Assembly (NCBI GenBank): GCA_900542165.1 | Contig: UQMM01000007.1 | Location: forward strand, 18,024 to 82,023 | Source: an uncultured Collinsella sp. | Lineage (GTDB): Bacteria > Actinomycetota > Coriobacteriia > Coriobacteriales > Coriobacteriaceae | DNA length: 64,000 nucleotides | Direction: 5' to 3' | In this document: positions 25,622 through 34,921 of the stretch, one piece after another | How positions within the stretch are numbered: the first letter of the stretch is position 1 | Layout of the letters: every line of letters begins with the position of its first letter | The notes under the pieces: model-generated | What the model saw: only the letters and a program-made list of their open reading frames with translations | What the model was told of the DNA's origin: nothing | Database searches by the model: none | Translations under genes and position numbers: made by a program

Positions 25622-28600
25622 ATGGGGGAACTCGAGCGCAACATACGCGATGACGTGGGGCAGCCTCAAGGCAACGCTCCAAGTACAGACAATGGGGGAC
25701 AATTGGATATGTTTGAGGACGAGCGCGAGCGCGCCTCGTTGCATCGCCGTGGCGCGATTGCACGCGGTGTAGCCAAGCGCGGCCTGGTGGCATTCCTGGC
25801 CTTCGCGATGGCCTTTGGCACCACGCCGGCTCAGCTGTGGGCCGAGGGCGCCGAGGGCATTGCCGAGGCTGTGGCTCAGGCTGCGACGCCGGGTGAGGAC
25901 GCTGCGCTTGCGGGCGGTGCCGCTGAGCAGAGCGGCACCGAGGTTTCGGATTCCGAGAGCGCGCCTGCAGCTAGTGCCGCTACAACAGAGGCAGCAACTG
26001 GCGACGAAGGCTCGGCGACGGGGGAGAGCCCTGCCACGAGCGAGCAGTCTTCGACGGCATCCACTGGCCAAGCAGGATCTGCCGCCGCGACTGCCGTCCA
26101 GACAGAGAACCCGACAGAAACCGGCGATGTCGCCAAGAAGCAGGTCGAGGTCTCGTTCTCGATTATCGGCACCGATGCCGACGGCAAGGCTCAGACCTGG
26201 GTGGCACCTACGCAGCTCAAGCTCGACGAGGGCGCGACGGCTGCGGATGCCTTCATTAAGCTGCAGGAGAAGACGGGCTTCAAGGCGAAGTACGAACCGA
26301 ACACAGCATACGGTTTCTACCTCGAAAGCATCACATCCCCGAGCGATGGCCGCACGCTCGCCTACGATCCGACGACTTATGCCTTCTGGCAGCTGTTCGT
26401 CAACGGCGCGTCTTCCTCGGTTGGCGCGAGCAGCGTTAAGCTCACCCCGGGGCAGAAGATTGAGTTTGCCTTTACGGGTGGTAGCGCATCCCCTGTCGTT
26501 AAGGACCAGCTTGCTGCGAATGTGACCGTCATTGGTCGCGATGCCCAGGGTAAGACTCAGACCTGGGTCGACAACGCGCAGTATGTGGTGACGTCCGGTT
26601 CGAGCGCGCTCGATCTTACGAAGGTCGCACTCGAGGCGAACGACATTGACGCCGTTGCTGCGGGCTCCTTCATTCTGAGCCTTAAGTACAACGGCGTTGA
26701 GCTGGGTACGCCGTTCGATTATTCGACCTATTGGCAGCTGTTCATCAACGGCAAGTCGAGTGACTATACGGCGGACAATGTCACCATCCATGCCGGCGAT
26801 ACCGTCACGTGGTTCTACGGTGGCTGGGGCGACAAGTTGCCCTCTGATTCCGTCCATGCTTCCGTTCAGGTCCTCGGTAAGGACAAGGACGGCAAGCAGC
26901 AGGTTTGGGCCTCGACGGGCCAGACGAGTCTCAAGGCGGGCTCTACTGCCAAGGATCTCCTTGAGCAGACCGGCCTTACTCTCGATGCTGGCGAATCGTC
27001 TTGGGGCTGGTTCCTCAACGGCATTTATTCGCCGTTCGATGATGAGTCCTATTGTGGCTATGATGCTGCGACCAATAGCTATTGGCGCTTCTACGTAAAG
27101 GGCAAGTCCGACTTAAAGTACAAGTTCGCCGACGTTGGCGCCGGTGCCTATGAGCTCCAAGAGGGCGATGCCGTCACCTTTATGTATGGTGCTGACGCCG
27201 ATGCCCTTCCTGGCCAGGTTCTTGGGTCTGTCGATGTTATCGGTCCCGATGTCAACGGCAACAATACTCGCTGGGGCTCGGCAAGCAATGTTTCTTTGCC
27301 CGAAGGCTCTACTGCCCAGAACCTTATTGAGACGGTCCTGAAGGCCAAGGGCGTTACGTACAACGGCTCCCAGAGTGGTGAGTACTGGTTCCTCAATTCC
27401 ATCAACTCGCCGTTCGATCACAAGCCGTATGGCTGGGATGGTGCGACCAATAAATATTGGCATCTGTATATCAACGGAAAGCCCTCATCTCTCTGCGCCA
27501 ACCAGGTCACGCTCACGAGCGGCGACAAGGTTACGTTTGCCTATACGACCGATGGTGCGCCCATGCCCGATCCCGACAAGATTGTCGTGGACCCGAGTGC
27601 GACGACTCCTGATTGGGATGCCGAGTGGGCTGGCTACGGCAACAGTGGCAACGGTTCGACCGTAACGGATGCCAAGACGCCTGCGCAGGCCGCCGGTCTT
27701 AAGTGGGCCTTCGATTGGAAGGCCGAGTCTGGCCAGCAGTATGCCAACTGCAGCGAGCCTGTCATCGCTAACGGTTTTGTGTACATCGCGACCGAGAACG
27801 AGCTCATTAAGATTGATTCGTCCACGGGCAAAAAGGTTGCCTCTGCGCCGCTTGCCTCCAAGGTGAGCTATACCTCTCGTCCGATCTATACCAATGGCCT
27901 TATCATCGTTCCGCTCAACGGCGGTGCGGTCCAGGCGATTACTGCAGACAAGCTGATCTGCAAGTGGCTGACGCCTGGTTTAACGGACTTGACGCAGAGC
28001 TCCTGCACCGTCGTTTCGGACGGCGAGTACGTCTATGTAGGCTCGGTCGATATTTCGTATGACGAGAATTACAACGCGACCTACGGCAACGGCTCCTTTG
28101 CGCGCATTAAGATTGCCACGGGCGAAGTTTCTTGGCAGAACATCGACCCTGCCGAGGGCTATTACTGGACTGGTGCGGCTTTGACGGATAAGTATGCCAT
28201 CGTTCCTACGAGCGCGGGTACGCTTAAGTGCATTGATAAGACGACGGGCGATGTCGTTTCGACCATGAAGCTCGGCGCTCTCGCGAACGCCGACTGTGTC
28301 GCCGATCCGTCCAATGGTTCGACCTTCTATCAGATGACGCACGATGGAAAGCTCCATGTGATTTCGCTTTCGGCGAAGGGCGTACTGAGCGAGCAGAAGA
28401 CGGTCGACCTGGGTCTTACTAATAACATGAGCGCACCGGCGGTGGCTGGCGAAAACTTGATTGTCGGCGGACAGACGGCTACTGGCTCTGCTCTGGCTCT
28501 CTATAATCTGAAGACCGGTAAGACCACGATGGTCACCGCTGCTGACGGCAAGGCGCTGCCGGCTGGCTTCAACGGTATTGCTGCTACTCCGCTGGTGAGT

Positions 28601-29488
28601 GTTCAGGGTGGAAAGACCCATGTGTACTTCACCGTTAACAGCGCGGATAGCAAGGATTACGTCAACTATTCTGCTGGTGGTGGCGTGTATCGCTATACGC
28701 TCGGCGATGCAGAGGCGACGCAGATTTATGATGCGGCTGGCCATTACCAGCACTGCGACTCTCCGGTCATTGCCGATGCTTCTGGCAATCTCTACTACAT
28801 CAATGACTCGGGCACGCTGTTCAAGCTTGGGGCCGTTGAGTCTTGGACGGTTGCTTTTAATTCCAACGGCGGGTCTGCTTGCGACACTAAGTTTGTTGCT
28901 ACGGCCGATGGCAAGCTGGTCAAGCCGGCCGATCCGACGCGCGATGGCTACACTTTCGGCGGTTGGTATACCGATGAGGCTTGCACGCAGGCGTATGACT
29001 TTAGCACGCCGGTAACGGCCGACCTGACGCTGTATGCCAAGTGGACCAAGAATGCCGTTAACCCTGGCGGTAATGGCGGCGCTGGTTCGAATGGCGGCGG
29101 TTCTGGTATCGGTACTGGTTCCGGCACTGGCGCTGGCGCGGGTTCTGGCTCCGGCTCGAAGGGCGGCGCTATTGCCCCGGGCCAGAAGCCGGTGACCAAG
29201 ACGACGGTGTCGACCAAGACCGAGACCAAGGACAACAAGTCCGACAAGAAGGACTCCGATAAGTCCGATAAGAAGGACGAGAAGAAGTCTGACAAGAAGG
29301 ACAGCAAGTCCGACAAGAAGTCCGATTCCAAGTCCGATACGGGTGCTGCTTCCACGACCACTGCTAAGAAGCCCTCTAGTGCTTCCGAGCAGGAGACTGG
29401 CACCAACCCGCTCGCCATTGTTGGCGTTGCCGCCGGCGTCATCGGTCTCGCCATCGTCGGCGTGTTCGTGTTCACCAAACGTCGGTAG
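25622..29488 (+). CDS. Large cell-surface protein: four DUF4430 domains, beta-propeller, InlB repeat
   Basis: 1288 aa from the ATG at 25622 (GGAAGGAGG upstream); the longer frame from 25559 lies inside the riboswitch. Order: charged N-terminus; signal-type hydrophobic segment at about 54-72 (LVAFLAFAMAFGTTPAQLWA); Ser/Thr/Ala-rich stalk; four DUF4430 (transcobalamin-like) domains at about 174-287, 297-400, 410-523 and 533-643, each with a WQLFVNG-, WFLNGI- or WHLYING-type motif; PQQ-like propeller repeats at about 693-1076; one InlB/Listeria-Bacteroides repeat (GYTFGGWYTDEACTQAYDF); Gly/Ser linker; Lys/Asp/Ser tract; and a final membrane segment ending FTKRR. No LPxTG motif. DUF4430 is related to a transcobalamin domain, and a B12 riboswitch sits upstream, so corrinoid capture at the surface is the likely role. 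Confidence 0.92.
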   Translation: MGELERNIRDDVGQPQGNAPSTDNGGQLDMFEDERERASLHRRGAIARGVAKRGLVAFLAFAMAFGTTPAQLWAEGAEGIAEAVAQAATPGEDAALAGGAAEQSGTEVSDSESAPAASAATTEAATGDEGSATGESPATSEQSSTASTGQAGSAAATAVQTENPTETGDVAKKQVEVSFSIIGTDADGKAQTWVAPTQLKLDEGATAADAFIKLQEKTGFKAKYEPNTAYGFYLESITSPSDGRTLAYDPTTYAFWQLFVNGASSSVGASSVKLTPGQKIEFAFTGGSASPVVKDQLAANVTVIGRDAQGKTQTWVDNAQYVVTSGSSALDLTKVALEANDIDAVAAGSFILSLKYNGVELGTPFDYSTYWQLFINGKSSDYTADNVTIHAGDTVTWFYGGWGDKLPSDSVHASVQVLGKDKDGKQQVWASTGQTSLKAGSTAKDLLEQTGLTLDAGESSWGWFLNGIYSPFDDESYCGYDAATNSYWRFYVKGKSDLKYKFADVGAGAYELQEGDAVTFMYGADADALPGQVLGSVDVIGPDVNGNNTRWGSASNVSLPEGSTAQNLIETVLKAKGVTYNGSQSGEYWFLNSINSPFDHKPYGWDGATNKYWHLYINGKPSSLCANQVTLTSGDKVTFAYTTDGAPMPDPDKIVVDPSATTPDWDAEWAGYGNSGNGSTVTDAKTPAQAAGLKWAFDWKAESGQQYANCSEPVIANGFVYIATENELIKIDSSTGKKVASAPLASKVSYTSRPIYTNGLIIVPLNGGAVQAITADKLICKWLTPGLTDLTQSSCTVVSDGEYVYVGSVDISYDENYNATYGNGSFARIKIATGEVSWQNIDPAEGYYWTGAALTDKYAIVPTSAGTLKCIDKTTGDVVSTMKLGALANADCVADPSNGSTFYQMTHDGKLHVISLSAKGVLSEQKTVDLGLTNNMSAPAVAGENLIVGGQTATGSALALYNLKTGKTTMVTAADGKALPAGFNGIAATPLVSVQGGKTHVYFTVNSADSKDYVNYSAGGGVYRYTLGDAEATQIYDAAGHYQHCDSPVIADASGNLYYINDSGTLFKLGAVESWTVAFNSNGGSACDTKFVATADGKLVKPADPTRDGYTFGGWYTDEACTQAYDFSTPVTADLTLYAKWTKNAVNPGGNGGAGSNGGGSGIGTGSGTGAGAGSGSGSKGGAIAPGQKPVTKTTVSTKTETKDNKSDKKDSDKSDKKDEKKSDKKDSKSDKKSDSKSDTGAASTTTAKKPSSASEQETGTNPLAIVGVAAGVIGLAIVGVFVFTKRR

Positions 29489-30451
29489 GTGAGGGCTGTG
29501 TCCAATAAATCCAAGGACGCTGACCCCAAGCAACCAAATTCCTCGTTCATTCAGTTCGACGATGCAAAGCAACAGGGCGCCGCTTCGGCGGCGTCCGCCC
29601 CTCGACAGAAGGCGCTTACTGGTGTCCTGACCGCCGCGTGCGTTGCGCTAATTGTCATATCGCTGGGCTTCGTCCATCCTTCCGAGAGCGGCGCCTGGTC
29701 CATTGACTGGATCGTTCAGACCGTGATGGGGGAGAGCGTCGTCGCGAAGGACGCCAAGGGGTCTGACTCGACCGTCGCTTCGGGTAAAGCTGGCTCCAAG
29801 GATTCCAAATCTTCGGATGGTGCGAACGACGAGTCTAAGGGTTCGGATAAATCTGACTCTAAGAAGGAGTCCGAGTCTTCGGACAAGGAATCAAACAAGG
29901 GCTCGGATGGCAAAAAGTCCGAAGACAAGGATGGCAAGAAGTCTGGAGAGAAGGATGGCAAGAAGTTTGGAGAGAAGAACAGCAATAAAAAGACCGACGG
30001 CAATCAGTCGACTTCTCAGAACTCGACTTCTTCTGGCGGGGCCGGCTCTACGCCTGGCGCCTCCTCCTCATCCAGCGGGGCATCTTCTGCCCCCGATAAC
30101 GGCAACGCCTCTACTGGTGACCAGGGCAGCTCGCAGCAGCCTAGCTACGTAACGGTGACGGTTTCGGTCACATCGAGCGCTGTGGGCAATCCTGTGTCCT
30201 CTGGTGGCACCTTTACCTTTAACGAAGGCGCTACCGTTTACGATGCCCTGTGCGCGCTGGGCCTTTCTGTCAACGCACACGGCTCGTCGTACGGCACGTA
30301 TGTTTCCGCGATTGGTGGTTTGGCCGAGAAACAGCACGGCGGCACGAGCGGCTGGATGTACTCCGTCAACGGCACAACGCCCATGACGGCCTGCAGCAAC
30401 TATGTTCTCTCAAACGGCGACAACGTAGTCTGGTATTACGTAACAGGCTAG
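29489..30451 (+). CDS. Membrane-anchored DUF4430 (transcobalamin-like) protein
   Basis: 320 aa; the first codon directly follows the upstream stop, and a second GTG at 29498 is an alternative start. A short cytoplasmic head and one membrane segment (ALTGVLTAACVALIVISLGFV, about 45-66) precede a long Lys/Asp/Ser spacer (KSEDKDGKKSGEKDGKKFGE) and a Ser/Gly/Ala region. The C-terminal 100 residues form one DUF4430 domain (VTVTVSVTSS, GATVYDALCALGL, GGTSGWMYSVNGT, NGDNVVWYYVTG). It is in one operon with the four-domain protein and thus under the same cobalamin riboswitch; it may hold or pass on the same ligand close to the membrane. Confidence 0.9.
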   Translation: MRAVSNKSKDADPKQPNSSFIQFDDAKQQGAASAASAPRQKALTGVLTAACVALIVISLGFVHPSESGAWSIDWIVQTVMGESVVAKDAKGSDSTVASGKAGSKDSKSSDGANDESKGSDKSDSKKESESSDKESNKGSDGKKSEDKDGKKSGEKDGKKFGEKNSNKKTDGNQSTSQNSTSSGGAGSTPGASSSSSGASSAPDNGNASTGDQGSSQQPSYVTVTVSVTSSAVGNPVSSGGTFTFNEGATVYDALCALGLSVNAHGSSYGTYVSAIGGLAEKQHGGTSGWMYSVNGTTPMTACSNYVLSNGDNVVWYYVTG

Positions 30452-30473
30452 AGGCCTCGACATAGCGCGCCAG

Positions 30474-30511
30474 ACGGGCGGTTCGGACAAACATCCGGGC
30501 TGCCCGTTTTT
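30474..30511 (+). terminator. Terminator of the DUF4430 operon
   Basis: acgggc and gttcgga (30474-30487) pair with tccgggct and gcccgt (30494-30507), with bulges, followed by TTTTT. Confidence 0.75.
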
Positions 30512-30550
30512 CATGCGTAGAGGACTGGGTCGCCGGGTCTCTCGGCAAAC

Positions 30551-30584
30551 AAAAAACCGGTTGGAACGGGAATTCCAACCGGTT
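30551..30584 (-). terminator. Terminator of the minus-strand GtrA gene
   Basis: Perfect 12-bp stem aaccggttggaa (30555-30566) with ttccaaccggtt (30573-30584); the minus strand continues TTTTTTG. Confidence 0.85.
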
Positions 30585-30610
30585 ATACATTCAAGCAAAT
30601 AGTGAATCGA

Positions 30611-31018
30611 CTACGACCGTGCACCCTCGAGGAAGAAGCGGCGGCTGAAGTAGTTGTACCAGGTGACGAGGAACGTGGCGATGGCCTTCATGGCTTGGTA
30701 GCCGATGCTCAAAAACGTGACACCCACAAACATGTACAGGTCGTTGAGGCCCAGACCGATCACCGACAGGATGGTGAAAATCGTGAACTCGCGCTTGCGG
30801 CTCATGCCCTCGCGGTGGTCGAACACGTACTTCATGCTGAGCCAGTAGTTGACCACGACGGACGTGGTAAACGAGACCGTGGTGCTCATCAAAAAGTCGA
30901 GGTGGAACAGCTCGACGAGCGCAATAAGCATGCCCCAGTCGATGCCAAAGGAGATAAGACCCACGACGGCGAACTTGAGGAACTGCTTGGTATGAGGTTG
31001 TGCCAGCGCCTTGCGCAC
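30611..31018 (-). CDS. GtrA-like membrane protein 1
   Basis: 135 aa with four membrane helices, the GtrA layout. GtrA-family proteins are thought to help flip undecaprenyl-phosphate-linked sugars across the membrane. Family features seen: FLKFAVVGLISFGIDWGML in helix 1, VVVNYWLSMKYVF with the conserved Asn-Tyr pair between helices 2 and 3, and basic residues at the C-terminus (YNYFSRRFFLEG). The start is GTG at 31018 with a weak GGATGTG upstream. It is a paralog of the next gene (shared MKYVF, HREGMSR/HKEGMSR, FLEG). No glycosyltransferase is adjacent. Confidence 0.88.
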   Translation of the reverse strand: MRKALAQPHTKQFLKFAVVGLISFGIDWGMLIALVELFHLDFLMSTTVSFTTSVVVNYWLSMKYVFDHREGMSRKREFTIFTILSVIGLGLNDLYMFVGVTFLSIGYQAMKAIATFLVTWYNYFSRRFFLEGARS

Positions 31019-31170
31019 GTAATCACATCCAATGCGTTGATGAATCGAGCAACGAGTTACTTTAGAGCTTTTGCATGGGAAACGTAAGGTCTTTGAAAAG
31101 AACTATACGAACTCGCCAAATTTTCAAGTGCTAATCCGCAAACGTTGAAAATTTGCCCGTAAACGAGCGG

Positions 31171-31213
31171 CGCCCACGGACGATACTGCGCTGAGTGCGC
31201 GTCGTCCGTGGGC
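31171..31213 (-). terminator. Inverted repeat between the two GtrA genes
   Basis: cgcccacggacg (31171-31182) pairs perfectly with cgtccgtgggcg (31202-31213). On the minus strand the stem is followed by CCGCTCGTTTACGGG, so the T run is weak; it is the likely transcript end of the second GtrA gene. Confidence 0.55.
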
Positions 31214-31238
31214 GCCGTAATGCTGCAGGGGTGTCGAG

Positions 31239-31634
31239 CTATTTGGTCTCGTTGCCCTCCAGGAAGATCTTTCGGGTCACAAAGTTGTAGACCATGACAA
31301 GCGCGGTGGCGCAAATCTTGGCGATATTGGCCTCGAGTCCCAGGCCGGCGTTGAGTGTCAACACGATACCGTCGTTGAGCACCAAACCGATCACGGACAG
31401 CGCGACAAAGATGATGAACTCGCGGCGGCGGCTCATGCCCTCCTTGTGAGCAAACACGTACTTCATGCTTGCGAGGTAATTAAAGATGAGTGAGACGATA
31501 AAGCCGCTGGTGTTGGCGATTAGGATGTTGAGGCCTAGACCGTAGTGGAGCAGATTCATAATGCCAAAGTCGATAACCGTGGCAATGACACCGACGACGC
31601 CAAACTTCATGATCTGCGCAAGGAGCTTTTGCAT
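31239..31634 (-). CDS. GtrA-like membrane protein 2
   Basis: 131 aa from the ATG at 31634 (AGGCAGG five bases upstream). Four membrane helices, with IMKFGVVGVIATVIDFGIMN in helix 1, FNYLASMKYVFAHKEGMSRRREF between helices 2 and 3, and YNFVTRKIFLEGNE at the end. It is about half identical to GtrA-like protein 1 and lies just upstream of it on the same strand, with a 220-base gap that contains a run-on hairpin-like region (cgcccacggacg at 31171-31182 with cgtccgtgggcg at 31202-31213) able to end its transcript. Tandem duplication is the simplest explanation. Confidence 0.88.
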   Translation of the reverse strand: MQKLLAQIMKFGVVGVIATVIDFGIMNLLHYGLGLNILIANTSGFIVSLIFNYLASMKYVFAHKEGMSRRREFIIFVALSVIGLVLNDGIVLTLNAGLGLEANIAKICATALVMVYNFVTRKIFLEGNETK

Positions 31635-31712
31635 GGTACCTGCCTTAGGGTGGCGCCGGGACGCCGTGGGGATGACAAACTCAGCAAGTTTAGCCAATCC
31701 CCACGGGCGGTG

Positions 31713-33629
31713 CTAGGCGCGCTCCTCGATAGCACCGTTTCTATATGCATCGAGCAGCTGGCGCAGGTCCTGGATCTGGCTGCGGATCTTGGCCCCGGAA
31801 TCGGTGTCGCTCACCATGCGACGACGGTCTGCTTGGTCAAAACGGTTGGTCTCGCTCTCGATGTCCACGTTGCGCGTGAGTGCCTCGGCAACGGTGGTAA
31901 AGGCCTGGTGCGACTTGAGGCGGCAGCCGCGTGAGCTCGAGATAAGCGTGTAGCCGGCGATGCCCGTCTTGGGATGGTAAGCGCGGCAGAAGCCGCCATC
32001 GATGACCAGCAGCTTGCCCTCGGCGCGGATGGGTTGCTCGCCCTTGGTGGTTTTAACGGGCGTGTGGCCGTTGATGATGTGGCCGGTCGGCGAACATGCC
32101 ATGGGCGTGACGCCAAACTCGCACATGATGTCGTCGCAGACCGAGGGCGACTTGGTAAGCGTAAAGTACGGGTCCATCGGCTCGACCCAGGTGCTCTTAT
32201 CGGCGATATAGGCGCGCTCAAAGGTACGCACCAGGCGTCCACTGGCGGGTGAGTTAAAGCCAATCCACAGATACCACATCCAGTCGAGAGCGTCGCGGTC
32301 GCCCACGCGCCAGGCGCGGCGGGCGATGTGGTCGCAAAAATCGAGATAATCGCGGCCACCGTGCCAGGTGCCCAAGCAGTTCATGCTGCTAAAGGTGCCG
32401 TCTTCGTTGAGCGGCACGCAGCCATGGAACAGCAGGTTGCCGTTGGCGACCTTGTACATCGAGCCGTGGGAATAGAGGAAATCGATATGGCGATGCAGGT
32501 GATCGGCGGTGACAAACTCGGACACGAGCTTGTCGATGATGTGCTGCTCCTGAGACGTGAGCGTATAGGGGTCCGCCGGGTCGACGGTGGGGAAGTCGTT
32601 GGTCGTGAGCGGCCACACGCTGCCGTCGGCGAGCGTGACCGTGCCGGTGTCGTGGTCGATCTTGTCGAGTAACAAGCGGTCGGTCATATCGAACTCGGGG
32701 TGGCGCTGGATAATCTGGCCCTCGAGCTTAAAGAGCAGCACGTTGATGGCCTTGATCAGCGGGGTGATGGACTCACCGGCGGTGTAGGTGGCATCGGCAA
32801 AGGCGACAAGCTCACGCAGCGAGATGCCGTAGTCGTTCTCTAGAATTTCGTAGTTGTCGTAGCGTAGGTTGTTGCGCAATACCGTGGCGATGCAGGCGGG
32901 CTCACCGGCCGCAGCGCCCATCCACAGCAGGTCGTGGTTGCCCCACTGGATGTCGAGCGAATGGTAGGTGAGCAGGCGGTCCATAATCTTGGCCGCGCCG
33001 CCGCCGCGGTCGAAGATATCGCCCACCAGGTGCAGGTGGTCGACGGCCAGGCGCTTGATGAGCGAAGCGAGCGACTCGATAAAGTCGTCGGCGCTGGCGG
33101 TCTCCAGGATGGACTCCACGATGCGCTCGTGATAGCGCACGCGATAGTTGTTCTCGTCCGGGTGCGTGTGCAACAACTCGTCGATGATATAGGCGTAGTC
33201 GCGCGGGATGGCCTTACGCACCTTGGAGCGCGTGTAGCGGCTTGAAAGCGAGCGAGCGACCATGATGAGCTGGTCAAGCATCGTCTTGTACCAAGTTGGC
33301 GAGTCCTCGCGCTGGCTGCGGACCAGCTCAATCTTCTCGCGCGGGTAGTAAATGAGCGTGCACAGCTCGCCCTTTTCGTCAAAGGAGAGCGTGTCGCCAA
33401 AAATCTCGTCGACATGCTCGCGCACGACGCCCGAGCAGTTGTTGAGGATGTGCATAAAGGCTTCGTACTCGCCGTGCACGTCGCTCATAAAATGCTCGGT
33501 GCCCTTGGGTAGGTTGAGGATGGCTGAGAGGTTGATAATCTCGGTAAATGCGGATTGTTCGGTGGGGAACTGTCTCGACAGCAGGCGCAGATACTTGAAG
33601 TCTTGCGGGTTGCGATCGAATGCGACCAT
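31713..33629 (-). CDS. fbp: Fructose-1,6-bisphosphatase, class III
   Basis: 638 aa from the ATG at 33629 (GGAAGG seven bases upstream), normal for class III Fbp of low-G+C and related gut bacteria. The enzyme dephosphorylates fructose 1,6-bisphosphate in gluconeogenesis using a binuclear metal site of the calcineurin-phosphatase type. Metal motifs are present: MSDVHGEY (48-55), GDIFDRGGG (about 200) and WGNHDLLWMG (about 229), then INGHTPV and VIDGGFCRAY in the C-terminal half. An inverted repeat 29 bases upstream of the start may be an operator. Confidence 0.95.
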   Translation of the reverse strand: MVAFDRNPQDFKYLRLLSRQFPTEQSAFTEIINLSAILNLPKGTEHFMSDVHGEYEAFMHILNNCSGVVREHVDEIFGDTLSFDEKGELCTLIYYPREKIELVRSQREDSPTWYKTMLDQLIMVARSLSSRYTRSKVRKAIPRDYAYIIDELLHTHPDENNYRVRYHERIVESILETASADDFIESLASLIKRLAVDHLHLVGDIFDRGGGAAKIMDRLLTYHSLDIQWGNHDLLWMGAAAGEPACIATVLRNNLRYDNYEILENDYGISLRELVAFADATYTAGESITPLIKAINVLLFKLEGQIIQRHPEFDMTDRLLLDKIDHDTGTVTLADGSVWPLTTNDFPTVDPADPYTLTSQEQHIIDKLVSEFVTADHLHRHIDFLYSHGSMYKVANGNLLFHGCVPLNEDGTFSSMNCLGTWHGGRDYLDFCDHIARRAWRVGDRDALDWMWYLWIGFNSPASGRLVRTFERAYIADKSTWVEPMDPYFTLTKSPSVCDDIMCEFGVTPMACSPTGHIINGHTPVKTTKGEQPIRAEGKLLVIDGGFCRAYHPKTGIAGYTLISSSRGCRLKSHQAFTTVAEALTRNVDIESETNRFDQADRRRMVSDTDSGAKIRSQIQDLRQLLDAYRNGAIEERA

Positions 33630-33657
33630 GAAACACCTTCCGATGGGGCTGGTAAAA

Positions 33658-33685
33658 CTGATAAACAGCGTCAAACGTTTATCAG
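33658..33685. promoter_or_regulatory. Inverted repeat upstream of fbp, candidate operator
   Basis: ctgataaac (33658-33666) and gtttatcag (33677-33685) are a perfect 9-bp pair spaced ten bases, about two helical turns centre to centre. It stands 29 bases before the fbp start. The rest of the 320-base gap between fbp and the DegV gene is AT-richer and shows no clear element apart from the DegV ribosome site. Confidence 0.5.
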
Positions 33686-33949
33686 TATGCGCCGCTTTTG
33701 TTTCGATTTTGCGCCAGCGGCTGAATTGTCGGCTGAACGGTTTGGTAAATCGATTTAGTTGAGGTAGATATGGCGGTTGAGTGGAGACGACAGAGGGTGT
33801 TTTCTCAGATATTTATGCGTGGGGTCGGTGGAGACGATGGTGGTAAAGATGTTCGCTATTTTTGGTTCGATTTGGTAAATAGTGGACATATGTACCGTAT
33901 GTAGGCTCACTGTGCGATAATTTGCGCAGCAATACGTAAGGAGCCTCAT

Positions 33950-34840
33950 ATGAGTGATTTTGTCCTGACCTGTGAATCTGCCGCCGACCGAACTCGGGAG
34001 TTCTTTGACTCGCGCAATATTCCTGTCGCGTATTTTCATTACGAGATCGACGATGTTGTCTATACGGACGATCTGTATCAGTCGATTACGCCGGACAAGT
34101 TTTTTGCCCAGATTGCCGCGGGCGCCATGCCCAAGACGTCTCAGGTGAGCGTGGGTGAGTACGAGGAGTTTTGGGAGCCGTTTGTTGCCGAGGGTAAAGA
34201 CGTGCTGCACCTGACGTTGTCGTCGGGTATTTCGGGCACGTATGGATCGGCCTGCGTCGCGGCGCAGATGCTTGCGGATCGCTATCCCGAGGGCGGCAAG
34301 GTGCGCGTCATCGATTCGCTGGCGGCGTCTTCGGGCTTTGGCCTGTTGCTGGAATATGCCGCCGACGTGCGCGATAGCGGGGCTTCACTCGACGAGACGG
34401 CTGCCTGGATCGAGGAGCACAAACTCAACCTGCACCACTGGTTCTTCTCGACCGATCTGTCGAGCTACCTACGAGGCGGTCGCATTTCGGCTGCGAGTGC
34501 GATCATCGGCACGGCGCTTAAGATTTGCCCGCTTATGACGGTCGATTGCGATGGCAAGCTGTCGCCACGTGAGAAGATTCGCACTAAGAAGCGCGCGATT
34601 TCCGAGATGGCCAAGACCATGATGGCACACGTGCGGGACGGTGTGGATTATTCGGGTAAGTGCATCATGTCGCACTCGGCGTGCCGTGAGGATGCCGAGG
34701 CAGTTGCGGCGCTGATTGAGGAACAGGTTCCGCAGCTTAAAGGCAAGATTGAGATCAATGACATCGGTACTCTGATTGGCTCGCATACCGGACCTGGTAC
34801 GGTGGCGCTCTTCTTTATGGGCGACAAGCGCGTGGATTAA
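33950..34840 (+). CDS. DegV family fatty-acid-binding protein 1
   Basis: 296 aa, with TAAGGAG eight bases upstream of the ATG. DegV/FakB proteins bind a fatty acid and present it to the FakA kinase, feeding phospholipid synthesis. The family pattern is present: an N-terminal domain with TCESAADRTREFF, the MPKTSQVSVGEYEEFW segment that contributes Ser/Thr ligands, LTLSSGISGTYGSA, VIDSLAASSGFGLL and, in the C-terminal domain, LRGGRISAASAIIGTALKICPLM. No fakA gene is in the window. A second DegV lies at 55102. Confidence 0.93.
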   Translation: MSDFVLTCESAADRTREFFDSRNIPVAYFHYEIDDVVYTDDLYQSITPDKFFAQIAAGAMPKTSQVSVGEYEEFWEPFVAEGKDVLHLTLSSGISGTYGSACVAAQMLADRYPEGGKVRVIDSLAASSGFGLLLEYAADVRDSGASLDETAAWIEEHKLNLHHWFFSTDLSSYLRGGRISAASAIIGTALKICPLMTVDCDGKLSPREKIRTKKRAISEMAKTMMAHVRDGVDYSGKCIMSHSACREDAEAVAALIEEQVPQLKGKIEINDIGTLIGSHTGPGTVALFFMGDKRVD

Positions 34841-34881
34841 CTTGGCTCATCACGTCGCTGCGTGATTGCTCAAACGAAAAC

Positions 34882-34909
34882 GGCCCGCCTCACGTTTGTG
34901 GGGCGGGCC
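34882..34909 (-). terminator. Terminator between the DegV gene and the convergent TIM-barrel gene
   Basis: ggcccgcctcac (34882-34893) pairs with gtggggcgggcc (34898-34909) with one mismatch. The minus strand continues GTTTTCGTTT; on the plus strand the tail is TTGCTGTT, so it could serve both genes. Confidence 0.7.
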
Positions 34910-34921
34910 TTGCTGTTGCGG

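Noticed and set aside
25385..26857. 490-aa minus-strand ORF over the DUF4430 gene start
   Set aside because: Shadow frame of a GC-rich gene and riboswitch; Arg-rich, no family features.
27980..29572. 530-aa minus-strand ORF over the DUF4430 gene end
   Set aside because: Antisense shadow of Ser/Lys/Asp-rich coding sequence; the plus frame has clear domains.
33675..33949. Possible riboswitch or tRNA between fbp and degV
   Set aside because: No tRNA cloverleaf or known riboswitch core could be drawn; only the 9-bp inverted repeat near fbp stands out.
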